Positions 1-7,742 of a DNA stretch of 12,626 bases are shown here, piece by piece; within the stretch, counting starts at the first letter, position 1; each line of letters opens with the position of its first letter. Position numbers and translations under genes: made by a program. This stretch comes from Cycloclasticus sp. Lineage in GTDB: Bacteria > Pseudomonadota > Gammaproteobacteria > Methylococcales > Cycloclasticaceae. The DNA lies in assembly GCA_016764415.1 (NCBI GenBank), contig JAESRY010000075.1:1-12626 (forward strand), in the 5' to 3' direction. The notes below the pieces were generated by a model. The model saw only the letters and a program-made list of their open reading frames with translations, did not search any database and was not told where the DNA came from.

Positions 1-1
1 T

Positions 2-43
2 TTATTCGCAGAATTTGCGGTGTACCGAATTGCTAGAAATTAA
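2..43 (+). CDS. metW: C-terminal end of probable MetW (partial)
   Basis: The first bases hold an open frame that reads LFAEFAVYRIARN and then stops with TAA. This resembles the C-terminal end of MetW, a methyltransferase-like protein that works with MetX in methionine biosynthesis. In many gammaproteobacteria metW sits directly before the DUF4426-rdgB-hemW genes, which is exactly what follows here. Only 13 residues are visible, so the call rests on the tail sequence and gene order. It is a good guess, not a proof. Confidence 0.55.
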   Translation, partial: LFAEFAVYRIARN

Positions 44-74
44 GCATTCTATTTTAGAAAGAGAGCAAGATAAA

Positions 75-536
75 ATGAACCTTATATATAAACATGCGTT
101 TCTTGTGTTGATGATAATACTATCTTCCACCTTTGCAAAAGCAGAGCAAAAAGAAGTTTTTGACGGGCCTAATGGCAGTGAATATGAAGTGCATTACATA
201 GGCTTCGCAAGCACCATTTTAGATGCAGAAATTGCACAACAATACCAACTAGTAAGAAGTCGCGCGCTAGGCATTATCAACATTAGCATTATAAAAATAG
301 AGGCTGACGGTAAACGTAAAGCAGTTGGTGCCGCCGTTGAAATTAAAATGATGAATAATATTCAACAAGCCCAGTTCCTATCTTCAAAGCAAGTTGTTGA
401 AGGAAAAGCTATTTATTACCTTTCACAACTTCAATACAAAGAAGGTGAATTACTCACTTTCGATGTAACGATTTACCCAGAAGGCCGTATAGCACCAATT
501 CAATTAAGGTTCAGCCAAAATTTTTATAATGATTAA
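75..536 (+). CDS. DUF4426 family secreted protein
   Basis: This 153-aa protein of unknown function looks periplasmic. It begins with a Sec-type signal peptide: MNLIYKH, a hydrophobic stretch at about residues 8-20, and a likely cleavage site after AKA at residue 23. The mature part is about 130 residues, probably beta-rich, without cysteines or an obvious catalytic motif. The frame is open upstream to an ATG at 15, but that start would overlap the metW end and place 20 polar residues before the signal peptide, so 75 is preferred. Sequence type and position between metW and rdgB fit the DUF4426 family. It lies 16 bp before rdgB and is probably cotranscribed with it. No function can be inferred beyond export. 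Confidence 0.8.
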   Translation: MNLIYKHAFLVLMIILSSTFAKAEQKEVFDGPNGSEYEVHYIGFASTILDAEIAQQYQLVRSRALGIINISIIKIEADGKRKAVGAAVEIKMMNNIQQAQFLSSKQVVEGKAIYYLSQLQYKEGELLTFDVTIYPEGRIAPIQLRFSQNFYND

Positions 537-552
537 GCAATAATGAGAGACT

Positions 553-1155
553 ATGAAAATTGTATTAGCCAGTGGCAATAAAGGCAAAATTGCGGAAATA
601 CAAAGCATTCTTGCCGGGCACTCTATTCAAATGTTGCCACAATCGCATTTCAACATAAACGACGCAGACGAAACGGGCACAACGTTTATTGAAAACGCTA
701 TTATCAAGGCTAGACATGCCGCAGAGCTTTCACAATGTCCTGCTATCGCCGATGATTCTGGTTTAGAAGTAGATGCATTAAAAGGACAGCCAGGGGTTCA
801 CTCAGCCCGATATGCCGGCTTACCCTCTAACGATGCCAATAATACCGCTAAGTTACTAGACGCTTTGGAAGGCACGCCTCAGCCGCAACGCACAGCTCGT
901 TTTCACTGCGTGATGGTATTCATGGCTCACGCTGGCGACCCTTCACCGCTGATTGGGCATGGGGTATGGGAAGGCGAGATAACCCACGTATCCTCTGGCG
1001 AAAACGGCTTTGGCTATGACCCTGTTTTCTATGTTCCAGAACAGCAATGCTCATCAGCAGAATTAACAAGCGTCGTTAAAAACTCGTTAAGCCACCGCGC
1101 ACAAGCGCTTAAACAATTAATGCCGCAAATTACACGGCACTTCGCTCAATTATAG
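553..1155 (+). CDS. rdgB: dITP/XTP pyrophosphatase RdgB (Ham1 family)
   Basis: Cytosolic nucleoside-triphosphate pyrophosphatase that hydrolyses dITP, ITP and XTP to monophosphates plus PPi, keeping deaminated purines out of DNA and RNA. The 200-aa protein is full length for the family (E. coli about 197). Visible motifs are SGNKGK at 7-12 (phosphate loop), ENA at 47-49, the catalytic DDSG at 67-70, PGVHSARYAG at 80-89, NGFGYDPVF at 151-159 and KNSLSHRA at 176-183 (base recognition). The start has GAGA a few bases upstream. hemW begins 9 bp after the stop, the conserved rdgB-hemW order. Confidence 0.96.
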   Translation: MKIVLASGNKGKIAEIQSILAGHSIQMLPQSHFNINDADETGTTFIENAIIKARHAAELSQCPAIADDSGLEVDALKGQPGVHSARYAGLPSNDANNTAKLLDALEGTPQPQRTARFHCVMVFMAHAGDPSPLIGHGVWEGEITHVSSGENGFGYDPVFYVPEQQCSSAELTSVVKNSLSHRAQALKQLMPQITRHFAQL

Positions 1156-1164
1156 TTAAACTAA

Positions 1165-2310
1165 ATGTTCGCTGATTACAGCCTTTATATTCATATCCCT
1201 TGGTGCATTAAGAAATGCCCGTATTGCGATTTCAATTCACACGAAAAGCGAGATGATTACAACGAACAACAATACGTTGATGCACTGCTTAAAGATTTAG
1301 ACGTTGAAGCAGCAACCGTAAAGAATCGACCACTGAAAAGCATATTCATTGGTGGCGGAACACCCAGCTTATTTTCCGCCGACAGTATCGACCGTATTCT
1401 AAAGGCTGTTCGCAATACACTTAATCTATCAACTGATGCTGAAATAACGCTAGAAGCCAATCCAGGTACTGCCGAGGCAGAAAAGTTCTACGCTTTTCGT
1501 GATATTGGCATTAACCGCTTATCCATTGGCGTGCAAAGCTTTAATGACCGGCACCTTAAAATATTGGGGCGCATACACAATTCAGATCAGGCACACCAAG
1601 CCATTTTCATGGCAAAAGATGCTGGGTTTAAACGAATCAATCTCGACCTCATGTACGGCTTACCCGAGCAAACAATCGAAGAAGCCACCAGCGATGTTGA
1701 GCAGGCTTTAGCCTACCAAACAGGGCACCTATCGCATTATCAATTAACCTTAGAAAAGAACACGTTGTTTCATAAATACCCACCAACACTACCGGATGAA
1801 GAGTTATTGTGGGAGATACAAACTGCCTGCCAACAACTCATAGCCCAACAACTCGTTCAATACGAAGTATCTGCCTACGCTAAAGCCCAGCACCGGTCGC
1901 AACACAATATTAACTATTGGCAATACGGCGATTACATTGGCATCGGCGCAGGCGCTCACGGAAAGCTCACCAGCCAGTCAGGCAGCATTGGCCGTTATTG
2001 GAAACAAAAATTACCACGCACTTATATGCAAAATGCCGGAACGGCGGACGCCATCGGACGGCAGCACACAGTGGATGCAACTGAACTACCCTTTGAATTC
2101 ATGATGAATGCACTGCGTTTAAAAGAGGGTTTTACACTCGAACAATATACGCTCCGAACTTATCAACAACCATCAAGCATTCAAGCTAATATCGATACCC
2201 TCATCAAAAAAGGACTATTAGAGTTTGACGGCTCATATCACCGCTGCACCGAACAAGGTTGGAACTTTTTAAACGACACCTTAGAACACTTTTTACCCAA
2301 CAATGACTGA
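1165..2310 (+). CDS. hemW: Heme chaperone HemW (radical SAM, HemN-like)
   Basis: Radical SAM family protein of the HemN-like type, 381 aa. The radical SAM cysteines are in HIPWCIKKCPYC: Cys14, Cys18 and Cys21 (CxxxCxxC), for a [4Fe-4S] cluster. GGGTPS at 63-68 is the SAM-contacting loop, and IGVQSF and the YE/HYQLT segments further on are typical of HemW. The N-terminus lacks the extra cysteine that follows CxxxCxxC in true coproporphyrinogen oxidase HemN, and the length fits HemW, so this is most likely the heme-trafficking chaperone rather than a HemN oxidase. No clear Shine-Dalgarno precedes the ATG, which lies 9 bp after rdgB, so coupling is likely. Its stop overlaps the next gene by 8 bp. 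Confidence 0.94.
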   Translation: MFADYSLYIHIPWCIKKCPYCDFNSHEKRDDYNEQQYVDALLKDLDVEAATVKNRPLKSIFIGGGTPSLFSADSIDRILKAVRNTLNLSTDAEITLEANPGTAEAEKFYAFRDIGINRLSIGVQSFNDRHLKILGRIHNSDQAHQAIFMAKDAGFKRINLDLMYGLPEQTIEEATSDVEQALAYQTGHLSHYQLTLEKNTLFHKYPPTLPDEELLWEIQTACQQLIAQQLVQYEVSAYAKAQHRSQHNINYWQYGDYIGIGAGAHGKLTSQSGSIGRYWKQKLPRTYMQNAGTADAIGRQHTVDATELPFEFMMNALRLKEGFTLEQYTLRTYQQPSSIQANIDTLIKKGLLEFDGSYHRCTEQGWNFLNDTLEHFLPNND

Positions 2311-2500
2311 CTTACTCATTAATAAAAGCTATCAATGCCCGTATTGTGGCGAAACAATAGACACATGCGTTGACAGCTCTGCCGGAAGCCAGCAATGCAT
2401 AGAGGACTGTAGCGTTTGCTGTCGCCCCATTGAACTGACAATTACCGTAGATGATATTGAAGGAAACGTTCATTTAACCGCACGCTCCGACACAGAATAA
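2303..2500 (+). CDS. CPXCG-motif cysteine-rich small protein
   Basis: A 65-aa cytosolic protein with seven cysteines arranged as a probable zinc ribbon: CPYC at residues 12-15, Cys22, then Cys32 and CSVCC at 36-40. This fits the CPXCG-motif cysteine-rich family, small proteins of unknown function common in gammaproteobacteria. The ATG overlaps the end of hemW by 8 bp, so translation is probably coupled. The C-terminal half (ITVDDIEGNVHLTAR) is acidic and cysteine-free. A metal-binding regulator or adaptor is plausible, but nothing here shows a specific role. Confidence 0.87.
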   Translation: MTDLLINKSYQCPYCGETIDTCVDSSAGSQQCIEDCSVCCRPIELTITVDDIEGNVHLTARSDTE

Positions 2501-2537
2501 AGCTGAAACAAACAGGTTTATCGTTTGTGTGAAACTT
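2498..2537 (+). repeat. 40-bp imperfect direct repeat, copy 1
   Basis: This copy matches 2621-2660 at 35 of 40 positions. The first 30 bases differ at one position. The last ten differ by four transitions (TGTG against CACA). It starts on the last bases of the upstream gene's stop codon. The central ACAGGTTTATCGTTTG is identical in both copies. See copy 2. Confidence 0.85.
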
Positions 2538-2548
2538 ACGACTGCATG

Positions 2549-2597
2549 GACGCAGGAGGTAGAGCACCAAAATTAGGCGCTTGAGGCGACGCAGGAG
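2549..2597 (+). repeat. Short repeated 10-mer between the direct repeats
   Basis: GACGCAGGAG occurs at 2549-2558 and again at 2588-2597, 39 bp apart, inside the spacer between the two 40-bp repeats. The spacer is more GC-rich than its surroundings and does not look coding. The repeat-in-repeat layout suggests a dispersed intergenic element or a local duplication rather than a gene. A genome-wide search would tell which. Confidence 0.6.
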
Positions 2598-2620
2598 CAG
2601 TTGCCGATGCCCTTTGGGTG

Positions 2621-2660
2621 TAAAGCTGAATCAAACAGGTTTATCGTTTGCACAAAACTT
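2621..2660 (+). repeat. 40-bp imperfect direct repeat, copy 2 (upstream of pyrE)
   Basis: Second copy of the 2498-2537 element, offset by 123 bp and ending 48 bp before the pyrE start, so it overlaps the region where the pyrE promoter must lie. Within it, CAAAC and GTTTG can form a short hairpin. I could not assign a convincing -35/-10 pair here, although TTGCAC at 2648 and TAAAAT further downstream are rough candidates with poor spacing. Confidence 0.85.
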
Positions 2661-2708
2661 GTTTCTATTCTGTGTAAAATACACGACTCACTCATACACC
2701 AAATCACC

Positions 2709-3350
2709 ATGAAAAATTACAAACAAGAATTTATCGAATTTGCTTTAGCCTGTGATGCTTTGAAATTTGGTGAATTCACGCTTAAATCTGGGCGTATTAG
2801 CCCTTATTTTTTTAATACCGGCTTATTTAACACCGGTTATCGCTTGCGTAAATTAGGCCATTTCTACGCTCAAGCACTTAATGACTCCGGCATTGATTGT
2901 GATATTTTGTATGGCCCCGCTTATAAAGGCATCCCGCTTGTATGTGCTGTATCAATTGGCTTATCTGAAATGTTAGATAAGGACGTACCCTATGTTTTTA
3001 ACCGTAAAGAAGTGAAAGACCACGGTGAAGGCGGTTTATTAGTGGGCTCAGAACTTAAAGGCAACGCAGTGATTATTGACGATGTTATTAGCGCTGGCAC
3101 GTCAGTTCGAGAATCAGTTGATATTATTCGCGCAGCTAACGCCACGGCATCTGGCGTTTTAATCTCACTTAACCGCCAAGAAAAAGGCCGCGGTGAAACG
3201 TCTGCTATTGATGATGTAGAAGAAAGCTATGGATTTAAAGTGGCCTCTATTATTTGCTTAACAGACATCATCGACTACCTTAAAAAATCAAATCAGGCGG
3301 AGCACCTAGACGCTATTCTTAAATATCAGGAAACTTACGGAACAGCCTAA
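2709..3350 (+). CDS. pyrE: Orotate phosphoribosyltransferase
   Basis: Catalyses orotate + PRPP to OMP + PPi, the fifth step of de novo UMP synthesis. The start at 2709 gives 213 aa, the same length as the E. coli enzyme. The frame stays open to an ATG at 2601, but that would add 36 unrelated residues running across the repeat region. Key features are [12 protein letters not shown] at 23-34 (with Lys26), the mobile catalytic loop KDHGEGG at 103-109, and the PRPP-binding motif [12 protein letters not shown] at 121-132. There is no strong Shine-Dalgarno before the ATG. The gene converges with the AOR operon, whose last gene ends 48 bp away, and no convincing terminator lies between them. Confidence 0.96.
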   Translation: MKNYKQEFIEFALACDALKFGEFTLKSGRISPYFFNTGLFNTGYRLRKLGHFYAQALNDSGIDCDILYGPAYKGIPLVCAVSIGLSEMLDKDVPYVFNRKEVKDHGEGGLLVGSELKGNAVIIDDVISAGTSVRESVDIIRAANATASGVLISLNRQEKGRGETSAIDDVEESYGFKVASIICLTDIIDYLKKSNQAEHLDAILKYQETYGTA

Positions 3351-3398
3351 GCTAAAGTGTGCTCTTTATTGAGCGAAACAGAACTCAGTACGGTAAAA

Positions 3399-3695
3399 CT
3401 AACCGCCACCTTTATGGAACTTAGTTAGAAATAACTTCATAAACGCTGCCTGCTCTGGTTTCTCTGTTGTTAAAAAGTTGAAACTAACTTCCAGCATGGG
3501 TATTCGCGCAGATGCTATGCGTCGTACCTCTTCCTCCCCTAACGTAACGCGTACTGTCTTATTCGAGAACGTGAAAGTTACAACATTACCCGCTCTTTCA
3601 TACACAAGTTTATCCTGATTCTCCAGCAAGGTAATAAATTCTTGCCGTGTAAAACCCATCTCAACAGAGAATATTTTACTCTTAGAATAAGGCAT
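3399..3695 (-). CDS. Unknown 98-aa protein, last gene of the AOR operon
   Basis: I do not recognise this family. The start at 3695 overlaps the MoaD-like stop as TGATG, indicating translational coupling. The open frame extends further upstream only through MoaD coding sequence. The protein begins MPYSKSKIFSVEMGFTRQEF, has a likely beta-rich middle (VVTFTFSNKTVRVTLGEEEVRRIAS), a hydrophobic segment IPMLEVSFNF, and ends in FHKGGG. It has no cysteines, membrane segment or signal peptide. Its place after aorC and a MoaD-like gene suggests a small cytosolic factor for assembly or cofactor insertion of the aldehyde oxidoreductase. Aromatoleum AOR operons also carry accessory genes after aorC, but I cannot confirm that this is the same one. 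An internal ATG at residue 13 is an alternative start. Confidence 0.75.
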   Translation of the reverse strand: MPYSKSKIFSVEMGFTRQEFITLLENQDKLVYERAGNVVTFTFSNKTVRVTLGEEEVRRIASARIPMLEVSFNFLTTEKPEQAAFMKLFLTKFHKGGG

Positions 3696-3952
3696 CAGCC
3701 ACCAGCAACAGGCGGCCAAAAACCCAGAGTATCACCTTCGCTTAGTACAGTTTCATCGCGGGTTTCAGCATCTAAATACACGCCATTTAACAACACAATA
3801 TGAATCACATTACGCGGTAGCTTAAGGTCATCTATTAAATAGCCAACCGTTGTACTGTCAGTAATTTTATAATCAAAACCATGAGACTTTGTGCTATTAA
3901 CTGGCAAGTATTCCATTAAACTCGCAAATAGTTTTACCGTCATTTTACTCAT
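3695..3952 (-). CDS. moaD: MoaD/ThiS-family sulfur carrier, AOR-associated
   Basis: An 85-aa beta-grasp protein of the MoaD/ThiS family ending in FWPPVAGG. The terminal Gly-Gly is the residue pair that is adenylated and thiocarboxylated before sulfur is passed to precursor Z to form the molybdopterin dithiolene. The MTVKLFASLMEYLP start and LLNGVYL..DTVLSEGDTLGF region are typical. The start at 3952 overlaps the aorC stop as ATGA. A longer frame to 3979 would run back into aorC, so it is rejected. MTVKLF at 3943 is a second possible start. Sitting in the AOR operon, it is probably a MoaD dedicated to the tungstopterin (or molybdopterin) of AorB, possibly alongside a general moaD elsewhere. 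Confidence 0.9.
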   Translation of the reverse strand: MSKMTVKLFASLMEYLPVNSTKSHGFDYKITDSTTVGYLIDDLKLPRNVIHIVLLNGVYLDAETRDETVLSEGDTLGFWPPVAGG

Positions 3953-5220
3953 GATTTTATTTCCGCTGATTGTGTGCACGCTAAGTAAGCGGACATTAAT
4001 TGTAATGGGTTGTTTAGTAGTTTATCTTTCCATGGGCCTAAGGTAATTTCAGCCTGAATCAAGCCCCGCATAACGCCCACATGCTGAGTATGCCCGATAG
4101 CTGTTGCGCCAATCAGTACATCGCCGTCAAACTGCAAGTTAAGATAACGCCACTTGTCTTTTTCTACCAACTGACAACTCTCACCACCTTCAACACCCTG
4201 CCATAACCCAAATGAGCATGAAATCAGGCCCATTGTATCTAATACATTCATATTAATCGTGCCGCCGCATTCAGCTCTTTCAGCGCCCACCATATTTTGT
4301 GCTGCAATTAAGCCGTGCTCAGCAGCTGTTGGTTGAATGGCTTGCACGGTATATTCGCCCGTACAAAAGTCTTTACCTTGAGCAACATCACCTGCAGCGA
4401 AAATATCAGCTACATTTGTTTGCATATTTTTATCAACGATGATGCCATCGTCAATGATTAAATCTGAACCCTCTAAAAAGTCTGTGCAAGGGCGAACACC
4501 GGTTGCTGTAATGACTAGGTCAGCATCAAGTTCAGTTATACCATTGGGCGTTTTCACACTGACTTTAAATGTGTGATCACCATCAACTTTCTTGATTTCG
4601 CTCACTTGACCATTAGTAAACACATCAATCTTTTTATGAACACACCAATCTTTAATCATATTGCCGGCTATGCTATCCATCATTCGCGGCACCATTCTGT
4701 CTTCCATTTCCACGACGGTTAATTCCACATCACGTCGCGCAAGTGCTTCTAGAATAATACAGGCAATAAAGCCTGCACCAATTTGAATAACTTTTGCGCC
4801 GGGCTTTGCTAACGCAGCAATAGCTCGAGCATCTTCAAGCGTCCAACATGAATGAACCCCTGGCTGTCCAATACCTGGAATGGGCGGTGAAACTGGTCGA
4901 GAACCTGATGCAATTAATAGCTTATCGTACGATTCACTACCACCGCTTGTTAATTCAACTGACTTGTTTTTCGAATTAATTTTAGTGACACGGTCATTAA
5001 TTATTTTAATATTTAAATTGTCGAAATGACCGGCGGTATGGCGAAGGTGCGTACCTTCTTCTTTAATATTTCCTATCAAGTGGTAAGGAATCGCCATTCT
5101 TGAATAAGGCGCTTCTGGCTCATCGCCAATAATGGTGATAGATGCAGATTTATCAAACTTTCTTATATGTTCTGCCGCTACAACACCTGACGGCCCTGCG
5201 CCTATTATTAAATGCTTCAT
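3949..5220 (-). CDS. aorC: AOR FAD/NAD(P)H oxidoreductase subunit AorC
   Basis: A 423-aa pyridine-nucleotide-disulfide-oxidoreductase-fold flavoprotein. The FAD-binding GAGPSG is at 7-12, a second Rossmann loop GAGFIA at 148-153 ends its second strand in VVE (Glu171, which favours NAD over NADP), and ATGVRP at 239-244 and IFAAGDVA at 273-280 are the typical FAD-contact motifs. No redox-active CxxxxC pair follows the first Rossmann motif, so it is nitrite-reductase/rubredoxin-reductase-like rather than a dithiol enzyme. Size and position after aorB match AorC of the Aromatoleum-type AOR, which passes electrons from the Fe-S chain to NAD+. A GGTAGG stretch lies just before the ATG. A strong terminator-like hairpin separates it from aorB. 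Confidence 0.87.
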   Translation of the reverse strand: MKHLIIGAGPSGVVAAEHIRKFDKSASITIIGDEPEAPYSRMAIPYHLIGNIKEEGTHLRHTAGHFDNLNIKIINDRVTKINSKNKSVELTSGGSESYDKLLIASGSRPVSPPIPGIGQPGVHSCWTLEDARAIAALAKPGAKVIQIGAGFIACIILEALARRDVELTVVEMEDRMVPRMMDSIAGNMIKDWCVHKKIDVFTNGQVSEIKKVDGDHTFKVSVKTPNGITELDADLVITATGVRPCTDFLEGSDLIIDDGIIVDKNMQTNVADIFAAGDVAQGKDFCTGEYTVQAIQPTAAEHGLIAAQNMVGAERAECGGTINMNVLDTMGLISCSFGLWQGVEGGESCQLVEKDKWRYLNLQFDGDVLIGATAIGHTQHVGVMRGLIQAEITLGPWKDKLLNNPLQLMSAYLACTQSAEIKS

Positions 5221-5258
5221 TTATCTACCTACCTTATTCTTTTTTGTTTATTTAACCA

Positions 5259-5290
5259 TAAAAAAAGGGCGAACCTAAACGATTCGCCCT
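5259..5290 (-). terminator. Intrinsic terminator/attenuator between aorB and aorC
   Basis: On the - strand an 8-bp perfect stem AGGGCGAA / TTCGCCCT encloses a 9-nt loop and is followed at once by a run of seven T. It begins about 31 nt after the aorB stop and ends about 39 nt before the aorC start. This is the classic form of a Rho-independent terminator, but it sits inside what otherwise looks like one operon. It may be leaky and lower expression of aorC and the genes beyond, or those genes may have their own promoter. A weaker T-rich run on the other side (CTATTTTTTA) could make it partly bidirectional. Confidence 0.85.
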
Positions 5291-5320
5291 CTATTTTTTA
5301 CTTTAAAAACCTAAGCTATA

Positions 5321-7180
5321 TTAAAGACCTAAACGAGTCTTTGTTTCAGCCGTTACACCACCTTCTGGTGACCAACCACGTTCAGCATAGTATTCAGGAA
5401 GCATTGTTGCTAAACCGCTTACTTTACCTGCAGCAGGGCCTGTTGTTGCAGGCTCTGTTGTCATTCTTGGTGGTAATTTATCAGCAGAAGCACCTACGCC
5501 AGCCGCTTCATTATATAAACGCTCTAAGTTCCAGATACGCTCGCCAATTTCGCCTAAACGTTCTGGTGTCCAGTCGCCTTCACATGCTGCATCCAATTGT
5601 GGGGCCACATCTTCTAGCGACCAAGCGAATGATGTAAAGACACAGATACCCACCGAGTCAAACACTGCCGTTGCATTTTGGAATGCAATTTGTAATCCTG
5701 CTTTTCCTTCAGTTTCTAAAGGATCCGTTTTAATAGGAATACCTAATACTTCAGACGCCACTGTATAACCACGCAAGTGACATGCACCACGGTTAGATGT
5801 TGCATAACCTAAGCCCATACCTTGAATACCACGAGGGTCATATGCTGGGAATTCTTGACCACGAACTGTCATAGATAGTTCTGGACGACCATGCTTTGCA
5901 CAGAAACGCGCCGAACCTTGTCCCAGTTCTAAACCAAAGCCTTCAGCTTTAGCTACAAGCTCAGTACATTCAATCATCGCCTTAGCATTACCAAAGTTAA
6001 GTTCAATGCCGCCTGTGTCTTTAGTGGTAATCACGCCTTCTTCAAACATCTCCATTGCTGCAGCAATGGTAGAACCTAGTGAAATAGGGTCTAAGCCTTG
6101 CTCGTTACATACAAACTGTGCGTATGTAAGCGCATCAAGATCATCAACACCCGTATCACTACCTAACGCCCAAGCTGCTTCATACTCTAAACCACCTGAA
6201 TTAGCATGGTAGCTATGGTGTAAGTCGTCTTTATTTTGTATTGAGAAATGTTGTGGGTCAATCGTTGAAATACGACCACAAGAAATAGTACAAGCAAAAC
6301 AACCGGCATTTCTTGTTAAGTTTGGCTTACCATCGCTTTCGCGTGGTTCAAGCATTGCTTCACCTGAAATTTTAGACGCGCCAGCAAATACACTGTCTTT
6401 ATAGTTATGTGCTGGTTGCGCACCCATTTCGTTAATAACATTCATTAACACCTGCGTGCCTAATGCTGGAAGGCCTTCGCCTGTCACTGCATTTTCTGCT
6501 AATATTTTTTTCGCTGCTGTCGTTGTTTCGAAGAATGCTTTAGGGTCATTTACCGTTACGCCTTTGCTACCACGTAGGGCAATCGCCTTAACATTTTTAG
6601 AACCCATAACAGTACCCACACCCGAACGGCCAGCCGCACGATGCAAATCATTGATAATAGCAGCGTAAAGTACGCCTTTTTCACCTGGAACACCAATCGC
6701 TGCAATACGCAATTGTGGATCTTGATGTTTAGCATGTAACCATTCATCTGTTTCCCATACTGATTTACCCCAAATTTCGTCTGCAGGTAAAATTTCAGCT
6801 TTATCATCATTAATGCTGATGTAAACAGGCATTGGTGATTTGCCTTCTAGAATAATCATATCCCAGCCAGCACATTTCATTTCGTTACCGAAGAAACCAC
6901 CTGAGTTAGAACAAGCAACCGCACCCGTTAGTGGGCTTTTTGTTACCACTGAATAACGACCCGCTGTAGATGCCATTGTGCCTGTTAAAGGGCCAGTGAT
7001 CATATACATTGTGTTTTCAGGTGAAAGAGCATCCGTTGTTGGTGGAACTTCTTCTGTTAAATATTTTGTAGCCAAACCACGTTGACCTAGGAACTGCTCA
7101 ACCCATTCCATATTTAATGGTTCTGGCGTACAGGTTCCCTTTGTTAAATTTATTCGTAATACTTTTTTTGTCCAAGACAT
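5321..7180 (-). CDS. aorB: Tungsten-dependent aldehyde oxidoreductase, catalytic subunit AorB
   Basis: Catalytic subunit, 619 aa, of the aldehyde:ferredoxin oxidoreductase family, oxidising aldehydes to carboxylic acids (reversibly in some members) at a tungsten bis-pyranopterin centre. N-terminal pterin-binding domain: TGPLTGTMASTAGRYSVVTKSP at 62-83 (motif in parts) and SNSGGFFGNEMKCAGWD. The [4Fe-4S] cluster ligands are Cys294, Cys297 and Cys301 (CFACTISC) plus Cys513 (SVGICVF). Active-site residues expected from the Pyrococcus enzyme are in GLEYE at 330-334 and His468 in GACHLRGY. IPIKTDP and AAGDRxxNLER-like IGERIWNLERLYN close the family pattern. GGAG lies 7 nt before the ATG. Metal choice (W or Mo) cannot be read from sequence; W is the family norm. 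Confidence 0.93.
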   Translation of the reverse strand: MSWTKKVLRINLTKGTCTPEPLNMEWVEQFLGQRGLATKYLTEEVPPTTDALSPENTMYMITGPLTGTMASTAGRYSVVTKSPLTGAVACSNSGGFFGNEMKCAGWDMIILEGKSPMPVYISINDDKAEILPADEIWGKSVWETDEWLHAKHQDPQLRIAAIGVPGEKGVLYAAIINDLHRAAGRSGVGTVMGSKNVKAIALRGSKGVTVNDPKAFFETTTAAKKILAENAVTGEGLPALGTQVLMNVINEMGAQPAHNYKDSVFAGASKISGEAMLEPRESDGKPNLTRNAGCFACTISCGRISTIDPQHFSIQNKDDLHHSYHANSGGLEYEAAWALGSDTGVDDLDALTYAQFVCNEQGLDPISLGSTIAAAMEMFEEGVITTKDTGGIELNFGNAKAMIECTELVAKAEGFGLELGQGSARFCAKHGRPELSMTVRGQEFPAYDPRGIQGMGLGYATSNRGACHLRGYTVASEVLGIPIKTDPLETEGKAGLQIAFQNATAVFDSVGICVFTSFAWSLEDVAPQLDAACEGDWTPERLGEIGERIWNLERLYNEAAGVGASADKLPPRMTTEPATTGPAAGKVSGLATMLPEYYAERGWSPEGGVTAETKTRLGL

Positions 7181-7223
7181 AATCTATCTCCAAATTCTAT
7201 TTGTTTTTATACGATAAAAAGAC

Positions 7224-7691
7224 TTATTTTGCTGGCATTGCTTTCGCAGCGTAGTCTTTCATTTTGTCGTAACCCGTCCAGTTTGCATCTTGGTACGTAA
7301 TAGCGTCTGTTGGACATGCTTTTGCACATTCTGGATCGCCGCCACAAAGATCACATTTGATCACTTTGCCACTGTCTGCATTGTAGTTAACGGTACCGAA
7401 TGGGCACGCAATTGTACAAACCTTACAACCTACGCATAAATCATTAACGATTTCTTTAGCGCCTGTTGTTTTGTTTAAAACGATAGCCTCTACAGGACAA
7501 GCGTGCATACACCACGCTTCATCACACTGTGTACATGTATAAGGTACAAAAATACCTTCTTCATGGAATGGGAAAATTTTAATTCTTGACTTAGTCGGGT
7601 TGAAAACACCTTCACCTTCATAAGAACAAGCCATTTCACACTGCAAACAACCTGTACACTTATTTGCATCAATTACTAATGACATCTGCAT
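7224..7691 (-). CDS. aorA: AOR Fe-S electron-transfer subunit AorA (four 4Fe-4S clusters)
   Basis: A 155-aa ferredoxin-like protein with exactly 16 cysteines in four groups: 12/15/18/22, 53/56/61/65, 86/89/92/96 and 113/116/122/126. This is the pattern of DmsB/HycB-type polyferredoxins binding four [4Fe-4S] clusters. It lacks a Tat or Sec signal, so it is cytosolic. Placed 43 bp before aorB, it matches the small AorA subunit that wires the tungsten site to the flavin subunit; in the Aromatoleum enzyme AorA subunits stack to form a conducting filament. The ATG at 7691 is preferred over the Met two codons later because AGGAG lies 6-7 nt upstream of it. moaA ends about 50 bp upstream. Confidence 0.92.
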   Translation of the reverse strand: MQMSLVIDANKCTGCLQCEMACSYEGEGVFNPTKSRIKIFPFHEEGIFVPYTCTQCDEAWCMHACPVEAIVLNKTTGAKEIVNDLCVGCKVCTIACPFGTVNYNADSGKVIKCDLCGGDPECAKACPTDAITYQDANWTGYDKMKDYAAKAMPAK

Positions 7692-7742
7692 AACACTCTC
7701 CTCTGGGTTCTATTTTATTTTTAAAACGTTAACAAAAAAAAC

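Noticed and set aside
2601..2708. 36-residue N-terminal extension of pyrE
   Set aside because: It crosses the direct-repeat region and does not resemble the enzyme; the start at 2709 gives the standard 213-aa length.
3351..3398. Terminator between convergent pyrE and the AOR operon
   Set aside because: Only 4-5 bp stems (GCTC/GAGC, TTGAG/CTCAG) without a T run on either strand.
5212..5637. Open frame of 141 codons on the + strand opposite aorC/aorB
   Set aside because: It lies antisense to the strongly supported 3' end of aorB and across the terminator, with low-complexity Leu-rich sequence and no recognisable motif.
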